DNA from: Ichthyophthirius multifiliis
Lineage: Eukaryota; Ciliophora; Oligohymenophorea; Hymenostomatida
Assembly (NCBI RefSeq): GCF_000220395.1
Contig: NW_004086336.1
Location: 79,072-143,071 of the forward strand
Direction of reading: 5' to 3'
Length of the DNA: 64,000 bases
Shown here: piece after piece, positions 53,502 through 64,000 of the stretch
Layout: each line of letters opens with the position of its first letter
Position numbering within the stretch: position 1 is the stretch's first letter
Notes under the pieces: model-generated
Databases searched by the model: none
Told to the model about the DNA's origin: nothing
What the model saw: the letters and a program-made list of their open reading frames with translations, nothing else
Position numbers and translations under genes: made by a program

Positions 53502-56500
53502 ATGTAAGAAGACTTCCTTTTAAATGAATTAGATTTTAGTAAAATGAGAAAAAAAGACAATACAAGATATCGAAATATTTGTAAACAATATTTAAAAATG
53601 ATTAATCCTTGTAATTTAGAAGAAGTTTTTTTTTAAAAAAAAATAATAATATTTGATTAATTAATATCTATATAGTTATCATTTTCAATAATAAAAAAAC
53701 CTGTATAAGAGAGATATGAAGAAGAAATTGGAATTTTACATAAATGGACTTCTCATTTCAAATTTTTTCAAGATCTTAATGCTAAATAAAGTAATATAAA
53801 TTTGCGTTTGCATGAAAAATGTTGTGCAAGAATGAAATATTAGAAAATAAATATAGGACAAGAAGTATTTAGATATGGTTGATTATTTTTTTATACTTAA
53901 AAAAATTAAAATATATTTTGCTTTTAATTTTTTTTTTTTTTTTAAAAAAAAAAGGTGATATCCCTGAAAAATTTTATATTATTATAAAAGGTTAAGTAAA
54001 CGTATTACTTCCTAAAAGCAAAGATGCTTTGGATAAAGAAATAGAATAAATGAAAAAATAAAATAATAAAAGTTATGCCAAAATAGTTAAACTTATTTAA
54101 AAATAAGAACTTATTTAAAAAATTAGATAAAACGTTTAAGATTTTTAAATTAGTTCTCTAAATTTTAATAGAGAAAAATAATGTTCTATTTAAGTTATAA
54201 AAATATATTTATTAACTAATATTATTATTTATTTTATTTTTTTAGAAAAATGAACATATACTTGATTCTAATTTTAATTTAAGTAATTTTATTTTATCTC
54301 GTTTATTTTATTTTTTTTATAAGTACAAAAAAATTAACAAATATTGGAAAACTAAAATGAATAAAAACAACTATAATTAATCTAAAGTTAGGTGGATATA
54401 TTAAATTTTGATTTTGAAGAAAAAGAACCAGAATTAGACCTTATATATTAATGGATGGGCAAAATAAAACTATAAGATTTACAAAATCCATCTTTGTAAA
54501 ATATAAAAAAATAAAAAAATAAAATAAAATATAAAAAGGTATTTTACTGAAGAAGGTATATGTAAATATAATTATTTGCTAACTTTACAAAACGGTTAAA
54601 TGTTTGGAGAATTAGGATTGTTAATGAAAAAATCAAGAGCAGCCACAATAATAACAATATAAACAACTGAATTCGCATGTCTAGATTCTGATGACTTTAG
54701 AAAAATTCTATAATCAGGAGAATTAAAGAAACTTAATGAAAGAATTAATTTCTTTACATAGAATATGCTTTAGAACTGCGGAAGAGAAATTGTTATTAAA
54801 TTTACAAATAACTTTGAAAAATAAAAACTTATAAAGGGATAATGTGTTTATTTGGAGGATGATAAACCAGAGTATGTATATATAATAAAAAAAGGAACAG
54901 TTTAGTTAAGGAAACGAATATTAATAATAGAAAAAAATAATGTTAGAAATAATAATTATTAAAAAAAAAAAAAAAAAATTAAAGAAATTTAATTAAATGA
55001 TATATCTATAGGTTAATAATTTGGAGAAATTGAAGTTTTGTAAAAATCTGGCAAAAGGTTTACAAGTTCTATATGTATTTCTATTAAAGCTACTGTTTAT
55101 AGGCTTAGTATTACTGTAAATACTAATAAATTATATTATTGTTATTTTATGGTTAATTTATTATTATTTTTTTCTAGAATTTTTAAAGATTATTATAAGA
55201 AAATTCATTTTTGGAATAAGATTTTAGGAAATAAGTTAATTTAAAAGAAGCTTAAATAAAATAAAAAATATAAGCTGCTAAATAAACATAAGAGTTATAC
55301 AGTTTTAGATCCGAAAATTATTAAAATGAAGTTCATGAATTTATAAAAGATAGATATATGGATAAATAAAATTCTTAAATTGAGAAAAATATAAGAAAAC
55401 TATCTTATTAATAATAAAATGCATAATAATAATAAAATTATTAATTAAATTAAACATTAATAAATAATAATTAGTTAAATAATATGCCAAATATAGAAAA
55501 AAATCATGAATATAAAGAATGTAAATCTCCAACTCTTAAAGCTTTATATCCCAATCAAAATGAAATTTATGATATTATGATTTATTCAGAATAAGTAAGA
55601 AGATATATAAAAAATATGTGGAGATAATCAAAAAAAATAGAGCCTGGTTCATTATCATTTAGAAAAGTAAAAATATTATTTTGTTTAAAAAAAAAAAATA
55701 TAAAATTATAGGTTTTACATAAAGAAGGTGATATTAAAAATACTATAAATTTAGAATTATAATTAGATGATACTTTAAATAGTTTTGATAATAATTTTGG
55801 ATTATTAAGTCTTAATTCCGTTAGATCAAGATAATAAACTTATTATAATTAAAATTCAGATATTAATTTTAGTAATATGTTACATAGCCTAAGTTTAAAT
55901 AAAAAGAAGCTTTCTTATTTCTTTAATAATAATAAATTCATATAAAATGAAAAAAACCTTAATTAATAATTTCTTCCTTAATTATTGTAAAGACAAAGTA
56001 TTTCTAATAGAAACTCATAAATTTAAGATAAAAAAAGTGTTATTTTAAATTTATAAAATTAACAATGCTTTATTTGTGGATAATTTTAATAATAAACAAA
56101 AGAAAATTAGTCAAAATAATAAATGAAAAAACAAAGTGAAGAATATGAAATACATAAATACATATAGGAATAAGAATAAAAAAGTGTATAATAAAATGAA
56201 AATAATAATTAAAAAAACAAATCTGGTGGTGGTGGTATATATTATAATAAAAAAAATCAAAAAATAATTAAGTAATCATTAATTACAAGAATTAATTTTT
56301 CTGAAGGAGTTAATGTTAGTAATGGAATAAATTAATAATTTAGTGGTTAAAATTGCAGTATTGATAATGATGAATAATAATTTTCTTAGAGTCAATTTTA
56401 TAGTTTGTTTAAAGTGAATTAATAATATATTAAAAATTATAATTTTAAAACAAACCATAATATATTTAGAAATAAACCTTAGAAACTATATGTTATTGAC

Positions 56501-56686
56501 AGATATTAAAATAATTATTATAGTAAACATAAATAAAATGATAACTCAAACTATGAATATAATACCAAATTTTGTATTAAAAATTAGTATAATGGTTTAA
56601 TGAATTCTTAATAGTAAAACAAACCTTCTTTTATGTATAATACATATAAACCAAAGCATAATAGTTGTTCTAAACATTTATAATGA
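53502..56686 (+). CDS. Protein with two cyclic-nucleotide-binding domains
   Basis: Two CNBDs are visible and no kinase or channel part. The first has RLHEKCCARMKYQKINIGQE, VFRYG, GDIPEKFYIIIKGQVNVLLP and, after a long charged insert and introns, the cassette NGQMFGELGLLMKKSRAATI. This has the G-E...R-A-A-T pattern of cAMP/cGMP-binding sites. The second has CVYLEDDKPEYVYIIKKGTV, then IGQQFGEIEVLQKSGKRFTS, a more degenerate cassette. The C-terminal half is Asn/Gln/Lys-rich with a lone CxxC (QQCFICGQF) and a Gly run (GGGG). It resembles the cNMP-binding proteins of ciliates rather than a true PKA regulatory subunit, since no inhibitor sequence (RRxS) is seen before the CNBDs. Start MQEDFLLNELDFSKMRKKDN; several introns; the joins near 54180-54340 are uncertain. 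Confidence 0.78.
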
Positions 56687-56926
56687 ATAAAATATATATA
56701 GACTTTTTTATGTAAAAATTAAATACCCTTTAAATAATAATCATTTTTCTAAAAATATTATTTTAAAAAAAAAATACTTTTTTTAATAAATAATTTTAAT
56801 TTATTAAAATCGAATCATAGAATCATAAAATAAAATAAAAAAAATTAATTAAACAAGATATATATAATAAATAGTAAAAATATATAATAAATATAAATTT
56901 AATCAATTAAATAAAATAAAATAAAA

Positions 56927-57970
56927 ATGGCCGAAGAAAAATTAAATTAAAACTAAACAAAAGAATTAAATAAATATTTAAGCTTTTTTAACATTAAAAA
57001 AGAAGAAATTTTCAAAGAATTAGATATTGATTATAAAGATTTTTTATATGATAATGTTTAAGAATAAATTTATAACAAAGAAGATGTAATAAAAAATATT
57101 TTTACACATATAAAAGAAAACTATTACAAAGGTAGAAAAATTGCTAGAATAATGGACATCTTAAATAAAAAAAACACTTTCAAACGATATATAAAAAATG
57201 AATAGAATGGGAGCAGTTTATATATAATATATTTTTTAATAAACAAAAATTGATTTTAGTTTAAATTTAAATCTTTTAGAAGATATGTTAATATATATAT
57301 TTTTTTGTTTAATAATAATATATAAAACTCTAAATTAATAAAAGGAAAATGCTTGAAGATATGAAAAAAGTTGAAAATGCTGACAATTTCATCTATTAAT
57401 AAAGTTCAATACATGATAGTAATGTCAATGCATTAAATAATTTAGTTAAAAATAATGCGAAAGGTTAAGGAAATAAATTACCAAGTCTAATAGTTAATCA
57501 AGATTTAAATTAAAAGAAAATTGAAGAATATGAATAAGAAATAGCAAATTTAAAATCAATTAATTCTAATTTAAAGAATGATGTTGAATTTTATTTTATT
57601 TATTTTTTTAATAAGCATTTTTTTTTAAAAAAAAAAAGTTAGTTAATAATTAAAAAGGAAATTCTGATAATTCTTCAGATTAAAATTAATAAATGTATGA
57701 ATTAAATGTATTTTTTTTTTTTTTTTTCATTAAAAAATATAATTTAAATTAAAAAAGTAATAACTAGAAAAGTTAAAATTATAATATAATTCTTTGAATG
57801 AAGATTTCTAGAAAAAATTAAATGAAAGTGCTTAATATAATAATTTAAAGAAAATGATTTAATAAAAAAATGAATAATTAAAAGAATTTAAAGATAAGTA
57901 ATTTTTATTATCTTATATAATTTATTAAATTTTATTTTTTAGATTATCGAAATATGAGAAAGTTGATTGA
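56927..57970 (+). CDS. LZTFL1: LZTFL1 homologue, BBSome regulator
   Basis: Human LZTFL1 (BBS17) binds the BBSome and limits its entry into cilia. The match is at both ends: MAEEKLNQNQTKELNKYLSF at the start (human MAELGLNEHHQNEVINYMRF) and YNNLKKMIQQKNEQLKEFKD with KLSKYEKVD at the stop (human YRNMKEILTKKNDQIKDLRKRLAQYEPED). Between are a helical N-terminal domain (KEEIFKELDIDYKDFLYDN), KMLEDMKKVENADNF and a leucine-zipper-like coiled coil (IEEYEQEIANLKSINSNLKN, LEKLKLQYNSLNEDFQKKLN). Five short introns interrupt it. After splicing about 275-290 residues, near the human 299. Its partner complex subunit BBS1 is encoded at 12493-14469. Confidence 0.88.
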
Positions 57971-58225
57971 ATTATTAAATTTAAATAAAAGATTATCAAA
58001 TAGAAAATATATTCATTAATTATTTATTATATAAAAAAATAAAAAAAATATTTAATTATTATGAATAATAAACTCAATAAAAAAAATATAATATAGTTTT
58101 TATTGAACTTAATATTTATTGAAAATTAAAAAGATTTAATTTAAAAAACATCAAATATAATTAATTATATAGAAATTATTTACAAAATTGTAATAATAAT
58201 AAATTAACAAAAAATAAAATAAAAA

Positions 58226-58815
58226 ATGCATTTTATTTTATTTTTTTAATTTTTTAATAATATATATAATTTATTTTAGCATTTATATCATCAAACTATA
58301 CTCATAGAGTAAATTTAACAATATAAATTGATGATTAGTTTAGAACTGATTTATTAATAGGTTTATATGGCCACGAATCTCCAAAAGCAGTTTAAAATTT
58401 TATTTATTAATGCTTAGGAACATCAGAAAAGATGGATAAAGAAAAGTTTACTTTCACAAACAAATTAATTTATAAAATTTATAAAGATGAATATATGTAA
58501 TTTGGGGATTATTATGAACCTTAAAATAAAGGAAATAATACAATATATGGAGGCACATATTATAGTGAAATTAATGATTTTCATACTGAATTAGGTGCTT
58601 TTGCATAAGAAAGGTAAGAAGAAAACGGACATGTAGGTAGTGAATATACAATTTTTTTTAATAGAGCTAGTTTCGATGGAAGATCTTCCTTGTGGCATGT
58701 TTTTGGGAGTGTTTATTAAGGATTAGATTTTCTAAAGTATTTGTCTTATACTGCAGGAGAGAACGATGGAATACCTGTTAGAAAAATAAAAATTTATAAA
58801 TGTAAAATTATATGA
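58226..58815 (+). CDS. Secreted or ER cyclophilin-type prolyl isomerase, divergent
   Basis: The fold is that of cyclophilin: THRVNLTIQIDDQFRTDLLI then GLYGHESPKAVQNFIYQCLG (cyclophilin VxFDIxIxxxxxGRIxxxLFxxxxPKTxxNFxxLCTG). The end matches too: GSEYTIFFNRASFDGRSSLW and HVFGSVYQGLDFLKYL (GSQFFI...WLDGKHVVFGKVxxGMxVVxxI). The catalytic Arg in FHRI and the Gln of the QGGD region are not conserved; NNTIYGGTYYSE stands in that place, so isomerase activity is uncertain. The ATG at 58226 starts a strong signal peptide (MHFILFFLIF... ILA) only if the T7 run at 58239-58245 is T8; as given, ATG and domain are one base out of frame. No intron otherwise. Confidence 0.75.
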
Positions 58816-59157
58816 TTTTTTTATATGTATATATATGTTTAACATGTAAATTTATAGTTTATACTTAAATTTTTTAATTATTTGAATGTTATTATTCAAA
58901 ATATTTATAATAAGTATATCTTTTAAATAAAACTTTTAAAATATAAAATATTAGAAATAAAGGATAAGATTATAAAGTATCTCTTATTATTATTATAATA
59001 TATATATTTATGTTATTTTTATATATAAAATAATGAATTGTTTATTTTAATGTAAATTATTTCTTTAAAAAAATAACAAAAATATTATAAAATTCTTAAT
59101 ATTTTTCAAAAATATAATATTTCAATTTCATATAATTATTTGGTTTATAGAGAATTT
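58816..59157. other. AT-rich intergenic sequence
   Basis: Downstream of the cyclophilin gene. Nothing beyond A/T tracts. Confidence 0.5.
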
Positions 59158-60070
59158 ATGCAAAACATATCGTTATTTGATAAAAAAAGGAATTCATATT
59201 TGATCATTAAATTAGTATATCATAATATCTCTATAATATAACCTTGGAGAAATTTAAAGTTCTTATAGGATATTATACATTAAATTATTATAATGTATTT
59301 TTACTAATATAAATCATATTTGATTTTAATTTTTATGAAATATAGACTTTAATAAGAATTAGTTTATAATATTATTGTAAACTAAATTAATTCTTAATAT
59401 AATAAATAAAAATAATAGATATTAAAAAAATATATAAAATAAGATTATTATTTCTTTCAATATTTTTAATTTTATTTGTTTCAATCGATTTTTAATTTTT
59501 TAGATAAAAAAGTTGATTTTTTTAATAAAAATGAATAATGTTTATTAAATTTGGAATAAAATATAAGATAGTTATTATTTTAAAAAAAATCATATATATA
59601 TTTATTATAATTATTTAATTTTATAATGTTTATTATCAATTTTTTTTTGTGTTTATGTATATTGCTTTAGCAAAAATATTCTACCTTAGTTATATTTAAG
59701 AATTATCGAAAACTTAGATTCGGATTTATTAATAATTTAATTATTGTTTTTATATTATTCTTAATAACGTTATTGTTGGATATGGATATATTACATATAT
59801 TTTTTAAAAATTTTTTATATTTTTATTTTATTTTTTTTAAGTAAATCTTTTTGGATATATTTTCTTTTATATTATTACTATGATATTTGGAAGAGGATTG
59901 TTAGCTATCCTATGTATGAGTGAATTTAGATTAATAATTAAGAGGAGAATATTAGGTTATTAAAGAAAAAATTTATATACTACAATAAAAAGGGAAATTT
60001 GGTTTAGATTTTAAAATAATAATATCCTTAAAATTATGAGAAGATTTATATATGTAAAATATCTAATTTA
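59158..60070 (+). CDS. Possible membrane protein, model unresolved
   Basis: Not recognised and only weakly supported. An ATG at 59158 opens MQNISLFDKKRNSYLIIKLV with a TGA-free frame. After a likely intron ending at about 59670 there is YSTLVIFKNYRKLRFGF, then two hydrophobic stretches (LIIVFILFLITLLL and FFYIITMIFGRGLLAILCM). In another frame the last part reads ENIRLLKKKFIYYNKKGN then QYPQNYEKIYICK, whose composition is the most protein-like. No frame runs cleanly through 59900-59960. It could be a small multi-span membrane protein with mis-assembled exons, a decayed gene, or partly chance. Confidence 0.3.
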
Positions 60071-61305
60071 AATAAAAATAGTTTATATTTTAATTTTTTT
60101 ATATATAAAAAATGTATATATAAAGTATTTTTATTTTATTTAAAAAAAAATAAAAATTAATTAAAATATTTTTATTTAAATAAAAATATTAGTATTGTTA
60201 ATCTAATTATCATAAATAATATAATAATTTATATTTTCATTCTAAAAGCAATAAATTTAAAATAATTACAAAATATAATAATTATATACAGTAAATATAA
60301 AAGAGTATTTAAGAAATTCAATTCAAAATCTAAAAAATACAACTAAGGAAATATTTCCAAAAATCAAATAAAAAAAAAAATTAACAAGATTTTGAAGAAT
60401 TACTACTTTATATGTAATTTTTTTGTGAAAAAGGCTATTAGGGAAAGTATAAATGATTTTCTTTATTGCAATAAATATTTATTATTTAATTATTTTATTA
60501 ACAAATGATAAATTAGTTTTATAAATTTCTCATTTAAAATTTAATTTTTTTATTTTAAATAAATTCGATAATTTAATATAAATAAACATTTCTGTATTTA
60601 AAAAGAAACTTTCTTATTTCTATTTAATTTACTTAATTTATAAATGATTGCTTGCATCTTACATATTTTTATTATTCTGTTATAATCAATAAATTCAAAT
60701 CTTTTATATAAAAATTATGAATATTATACAAAGAAAGATAATTTAAGCGGTATTTAACTAATTTTATTTATAAATTAAAGTATTAAATAACTATATAGAA
60801 AGTTTTCAAATAAAATGAATTTGAATATAAATAACAAAAAAGAATAATTGAATTTGAAAATAATAACAAAAAACAATAATTGAATTTAAAAGTCAAAAAA
60901 AACTTTGGATTATATATATGTAAGATCATAATACTTATATATTTAATTTGTTTAATATATATTATAATATAATAATCTTAAATTATAGAGATTTTTAATT
61001 TTTAAATGCTATAAAAATTTAATATTTTAAAAGAAAAAAGATATTATTTTTATCTTTAGATTAAATGTAAAGATTAACAAATAATCGAAGGTTAAAAAGT
61101 ACTTAAATAATTAAAAATTTCAGAAATTAAATAAGATGAAAATATAAAAAAATAACATATATCAAATTAAAAAGTATAATAATTAAAAAAAAATTATTAT
61201 ATAAATATATAATATATTTAAGTGATAAAAATTAATTATACAATAAAATTCAAATTAATTTAAAATATTTATTTTAAATATGTATATAATTTTTAATAAG
61301 ATTTT
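60071..61305. other. AT-rich intergenic sequence
   Basis: No supported gene. It contains an imperfect 30-base tandem pair (about 60830-60890), each copy with AATAATTGAATTT. Confidence 0.5.
60830..60890. repeat. Imperfect 30-base tandem duplication
   Basis: Two adjacent copies of an A-rich unit with the core AATAATTGAATTT, differing at a few bases, in non-coding sequence. Confidence 0.6.
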
Positions 61306-61960
61306 TCATTAAACTTATACATTATTTTCATATATAACAGTTTCTTTTTGTAATACTCCTCTATCGTCAACATATTTAAATATACCTTATCCATGCATCT
61401 TATCTTAATACCAATCACCATAATATGAATCTCCATAACTATATATATAAGTAAATAACATATTTTTAAAATAAAAATGAAATCATAATTTTATTTTACT
61501 TTTCCCAAATAAACAATCCTTTTCCATGTCTCATTCCATTTACCCATTATCCATCTTAATTATGTATTATATTTTGTTAAAAAAATATTATATTTTTAAA
61601 ATTAAAAATTAAAAACCATATGTAAAACCATCGGCGAATATTTATTTTCCATTACCATCTTAAAAAATATAAATAAATATATATAAATATAAATGCAATT
61701 AATAAATATTTAATAATTTATATTTTTATATTTTATATAAGTTATAATATATAAATATATAAATATATATTTATATATTTTTATTATTACATTAAAAATC
61801 ATCATGCCATTATCCTTCATAATAATCTCCATTTGCATATTTACATTTTCCAAATCCACCTCTTAGATCATTTTTAAATTATCCTTAGTATTCAAATAAT
61901 TCTGTGATTAAAATTCCTTATCCATTCCTTTTATCACTTTACCTTTTGTTAATATTTTAT

Positions 61961-62024
<64 letters not shown>

Positions 62025-63375
62025 AAATAATATAAATACCATTATCCTTCATATTTATCTCCATTTACATAATTCATTACTCCTTAATCCTCTTTTACAT
62101 CATTTTTAAAAAATCCATCATATATATCTCCATTTCTATATTCTATTACTCCTTATCCTTCTTTTTTAGAGTTTTACCTATTTTTATTTATAAAATTAAT
62201 ATTGTTTTTTTGTCTTGGATAAAATTACATAAACCCATCAAATTTATCCCCATTTGCATATTAATACATACATCTTCCTATTTATTAATCATTATCAAAC
62301 TAACCTTAATATATATCTCCATTTTAATAAAACATGACCCCCTTTCCATGTCTTTTTCCATCTATCCAAGTTCCTTCATATTTATCTCCTTTTATTTATT
62401 TGAGTATTAAATTTAATTTTTATTATTTACCATTTGCATATTAGAATTATCCTTGTCCTTACTTTATTCCATTTTAATATTAACCTTCATATTTTTCCTC
62501 TTTTTTGTTATTTTATTTTATTTTTAATTAATTTATTCGCTTAATAAATATACATATATTTGATTTATACAAGATTAATAATATATCATTGTTCCTACAC
62601 CATTCTTTTTATTTTAAGACCATTCTCCATCAAATATATTTCCGTTTTAATAAAAATAGGTTCCTTCACCATTTCTAAGACCATTTTAAAGCTAACCCTT
62701 TTTTATGAAATAATTTTTTTTTTACACTTATATAAAATAAAATATACTTCGTATCTTTCCTGATTTTAATATATATAAATTCCTTGACCATGATATTTTA
62801 CATTTACCCAATCGCCTGTATATTTTTTATTTTATTTTTAATAAAAATAGTTATATTTTTAATAAACATGAATATAAAATTTAAATACCTAAATATATAT
62901 CTCCATTACTAGCTGAATATACACCTTTTCCTTTTTAGAATTAAATTTTGTATTTAATTATTTATTAATTTATTTTGATAATTTATAAAAATATGATATA
63001 TATTTGTTATTTTTTACCATTAATTTAATTGTTTTAAATTTATCCTTCATAAGTTGAACCATCGGCAAATTTTTTCTTTTAAATACCTGGATAATATTTA
63101 TTTTATTGGGAATTTTTTATATATTTCTGATAAAATTATATTAAAATATCATTATTTTTTAATTTCATTTAATTCTATATTTCATAAGGATTATTTTAGC
63201 TTAGATTATTAATTATATTTTAATGATTACTCTAATATTGATTATGGTACATATTTGAAAATCTTTAATCATTATTAAAATTATTAGTTTGTAATTATTA
63301 ATTGTACTAACTAGGTCTTACTATAAAATCTTTTTAAAGAGGAGCAAAAAAATTTCCTTAACTATGTATACTCAT
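61306..63375 (-). CDS. MORN-repeat protein
   Basis: The N-terminal 90 residues are Asn/Gln-rich (MSIHSQGNFFAPLQ, then DFIVRPSQYNQQ). From about 63090 to the end the protein is a chain of MORN repeats (consensus YEGxWxxGxxHGxG), at least twelve: for example ADGSTYEGQIQNNQINGK, GDWVNVKYHGQGIYINQ, QLQNGLRNGEGTYFYQNG, NIFDGEWSQNKKNGVGT, KYEGTWIDGKRHGKGVMFYQ, KCKYANGDYYEGQW and YYGDWYQDKMHGQGIFKY. It ends VDDRGVLQKETVIYENNVQV. MORN arrays bind lipids or scaffold membrane-cytoskeleton contacts; in ciliates many lie in the cortex or axoneme (radial-spoke heads), but which one this is cannot be told. Around nine or ten short introns break the array, often at or near repeat edges. No kinase (PIPK) or other domain follows. 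Confidence 0.87.
61964..62019. repeat. AT dinucleotide microsatellite in an intron
   Basis: About 28 AT units within an intron of the MORN-repeat gene; the longest dinucleotide run in the window. Confidence 0.9.
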
Positions 63376-64000
63376 TTTATATTAGTTTTTTGTTATTTTT
63401 TTTTATATATTTTATTTAAAAAAAATATAAATTAGAAATGTTAAATTAATGAATATATATTTTTTTTGAAATAAATTTACAAATAATATAATAATTTTAT
63501 TTATAAATATTCTTTGTTTAATTTTTTGTTTTAAATATATTTTTAATTTAATAAAATTCAAATATTTGTATTATAATAAATAAAATAAATTAAAAAAAAA
63601 AAAAAATTGTAATAATATTATTTTAAAATAAATAAAAAATTAATTTTTTGTTTAAGTTAAGTTTTCATGCATTTAAACAAAAAATAGTATGAAAAAATTA
63701 GATAGCAATAAGTAATGTAGTTACTAAAATAAGTTTAAATATTTTCGATTAAAATTTAATAATATACTATTAATATATTAAAAAAGGACAATGCTAATTA
63801 ATAATAATAATAAAAAAAAAATATAATAATATAAAAAAATCATAAAACATAATATAAAATTATAAAAAAAAACTATAAATAAACATAAATAAAATAAATT
63901 AAACCAAAATAATAATAATTATTAAAAAAATATAAAAATATATATAATACTAAAACAATGAAATAAATTAAAAAATATAAAAATATATTAAATTAATTAA
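63376..64000. other. AT-rich intergenic sequence at window end
   Basis: Upstream region of the MORN gene. Only A/T tracts are seen, and no start of a further gene before the window ends. Confidence 0.55.

Noticed and set aside
55341-55532. Minus-strand reading frame of 63 codons.
   Set aside because: Antisense shadow of the double-CNBD gene's Asn/Gln-rich tail.
62210-62763. Two plus-strand frames of 66-67 codons.
   Set aside because: Both are antisense to the MORN repeats, whose minus-strand reading is strongly periodic.

Overview
This window looks like nuclear DNA of an oligohymenophorean ciliate. It is extremely AT-rich (by eye around 85 percent). Conserved proteins can be read only if TAA and TAG mean glutamine and TGA is the sole stop. 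Introns are short (about 40-100 bases), GT-AG and almost pure A/T. This fits a hymenostome such as Ichthyophthirius or a close relative; the species is inferred, not shown. Because of the code, standard-code ORF finding sees almost none of the genes.

Layout. 1-8 kb: a coiled-coil protein (-), Pescadillo (-) and a DUSP-domain protein (+). 8-17 kb: an AGC kinase, a PARN-like deadenylase, BBS1 and a LITAF-type zinc protein, all on the minus strand. 17-21 kb: a long CBM20 / trehalose-phosphate-synthase-like protein (+), then a small cystatin-like ORF (-). 21.3-23.9 kb: gene-poor AT desert. 24-27.7 kb: a K+ channel with a cyclic-nucleotide-binding domain (+). 28-30 kb: a small putatively myristoylated protein (-), a C11orf65/MFI homologue (-) and a small Tim (+). 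31-35.5 kb: a bacterial-type DD-carboxypeptidase, SPAG6/PF16 and mitochondrial uS15 (all +). 36-45.5 kb: a WD40 protein (-), a fragmented membrane protein (+), a protein kinase (-), ribosomal protein S18 (-) and a RAD51-family ATPase (-). 45.7-51.5 kb: a very long CAMKL-type kinase with an Asn-rich tail (-) and a small protein ending in CC (-). 53.5-60 kb: a double cNMP-binding protein, LZTFL1, a secreted cyclophilin and a poorly resolved membrane protein (all +). 61.3-63.4 kb: a MORN-repeat protein (-).

Themes. Several genes serve cilia: BBS1 and LZTFL1 (BBSome and its regulator), SPAG6/PF16 (central pair), and possibly the MORN protein. Kinases (AGC, CAMK-like, CAMKL) and cyclic-nucleotide sensors (channel, double-CNBD protein) make up a signalling set. 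Pescadillo, RPS18, uS15m and PARN are housekeeping RNA/ribosome genes. Two genes stand out: the CBM20-TPS-TPP protein, whose catalytic motifs look degenerate, and the DD-carboxypeptidase, a bacterial family in a eukaryotic setting.

Caveat. At least seven conserved genes lose frame by one base at an A or T homopolymer and recover if the run is one longer or shorter. This is most simply sequencing or assembly error, so exon edges are approximate. I saw no tRNA, rRNA, CRISPR, retroelement or virus-like element.
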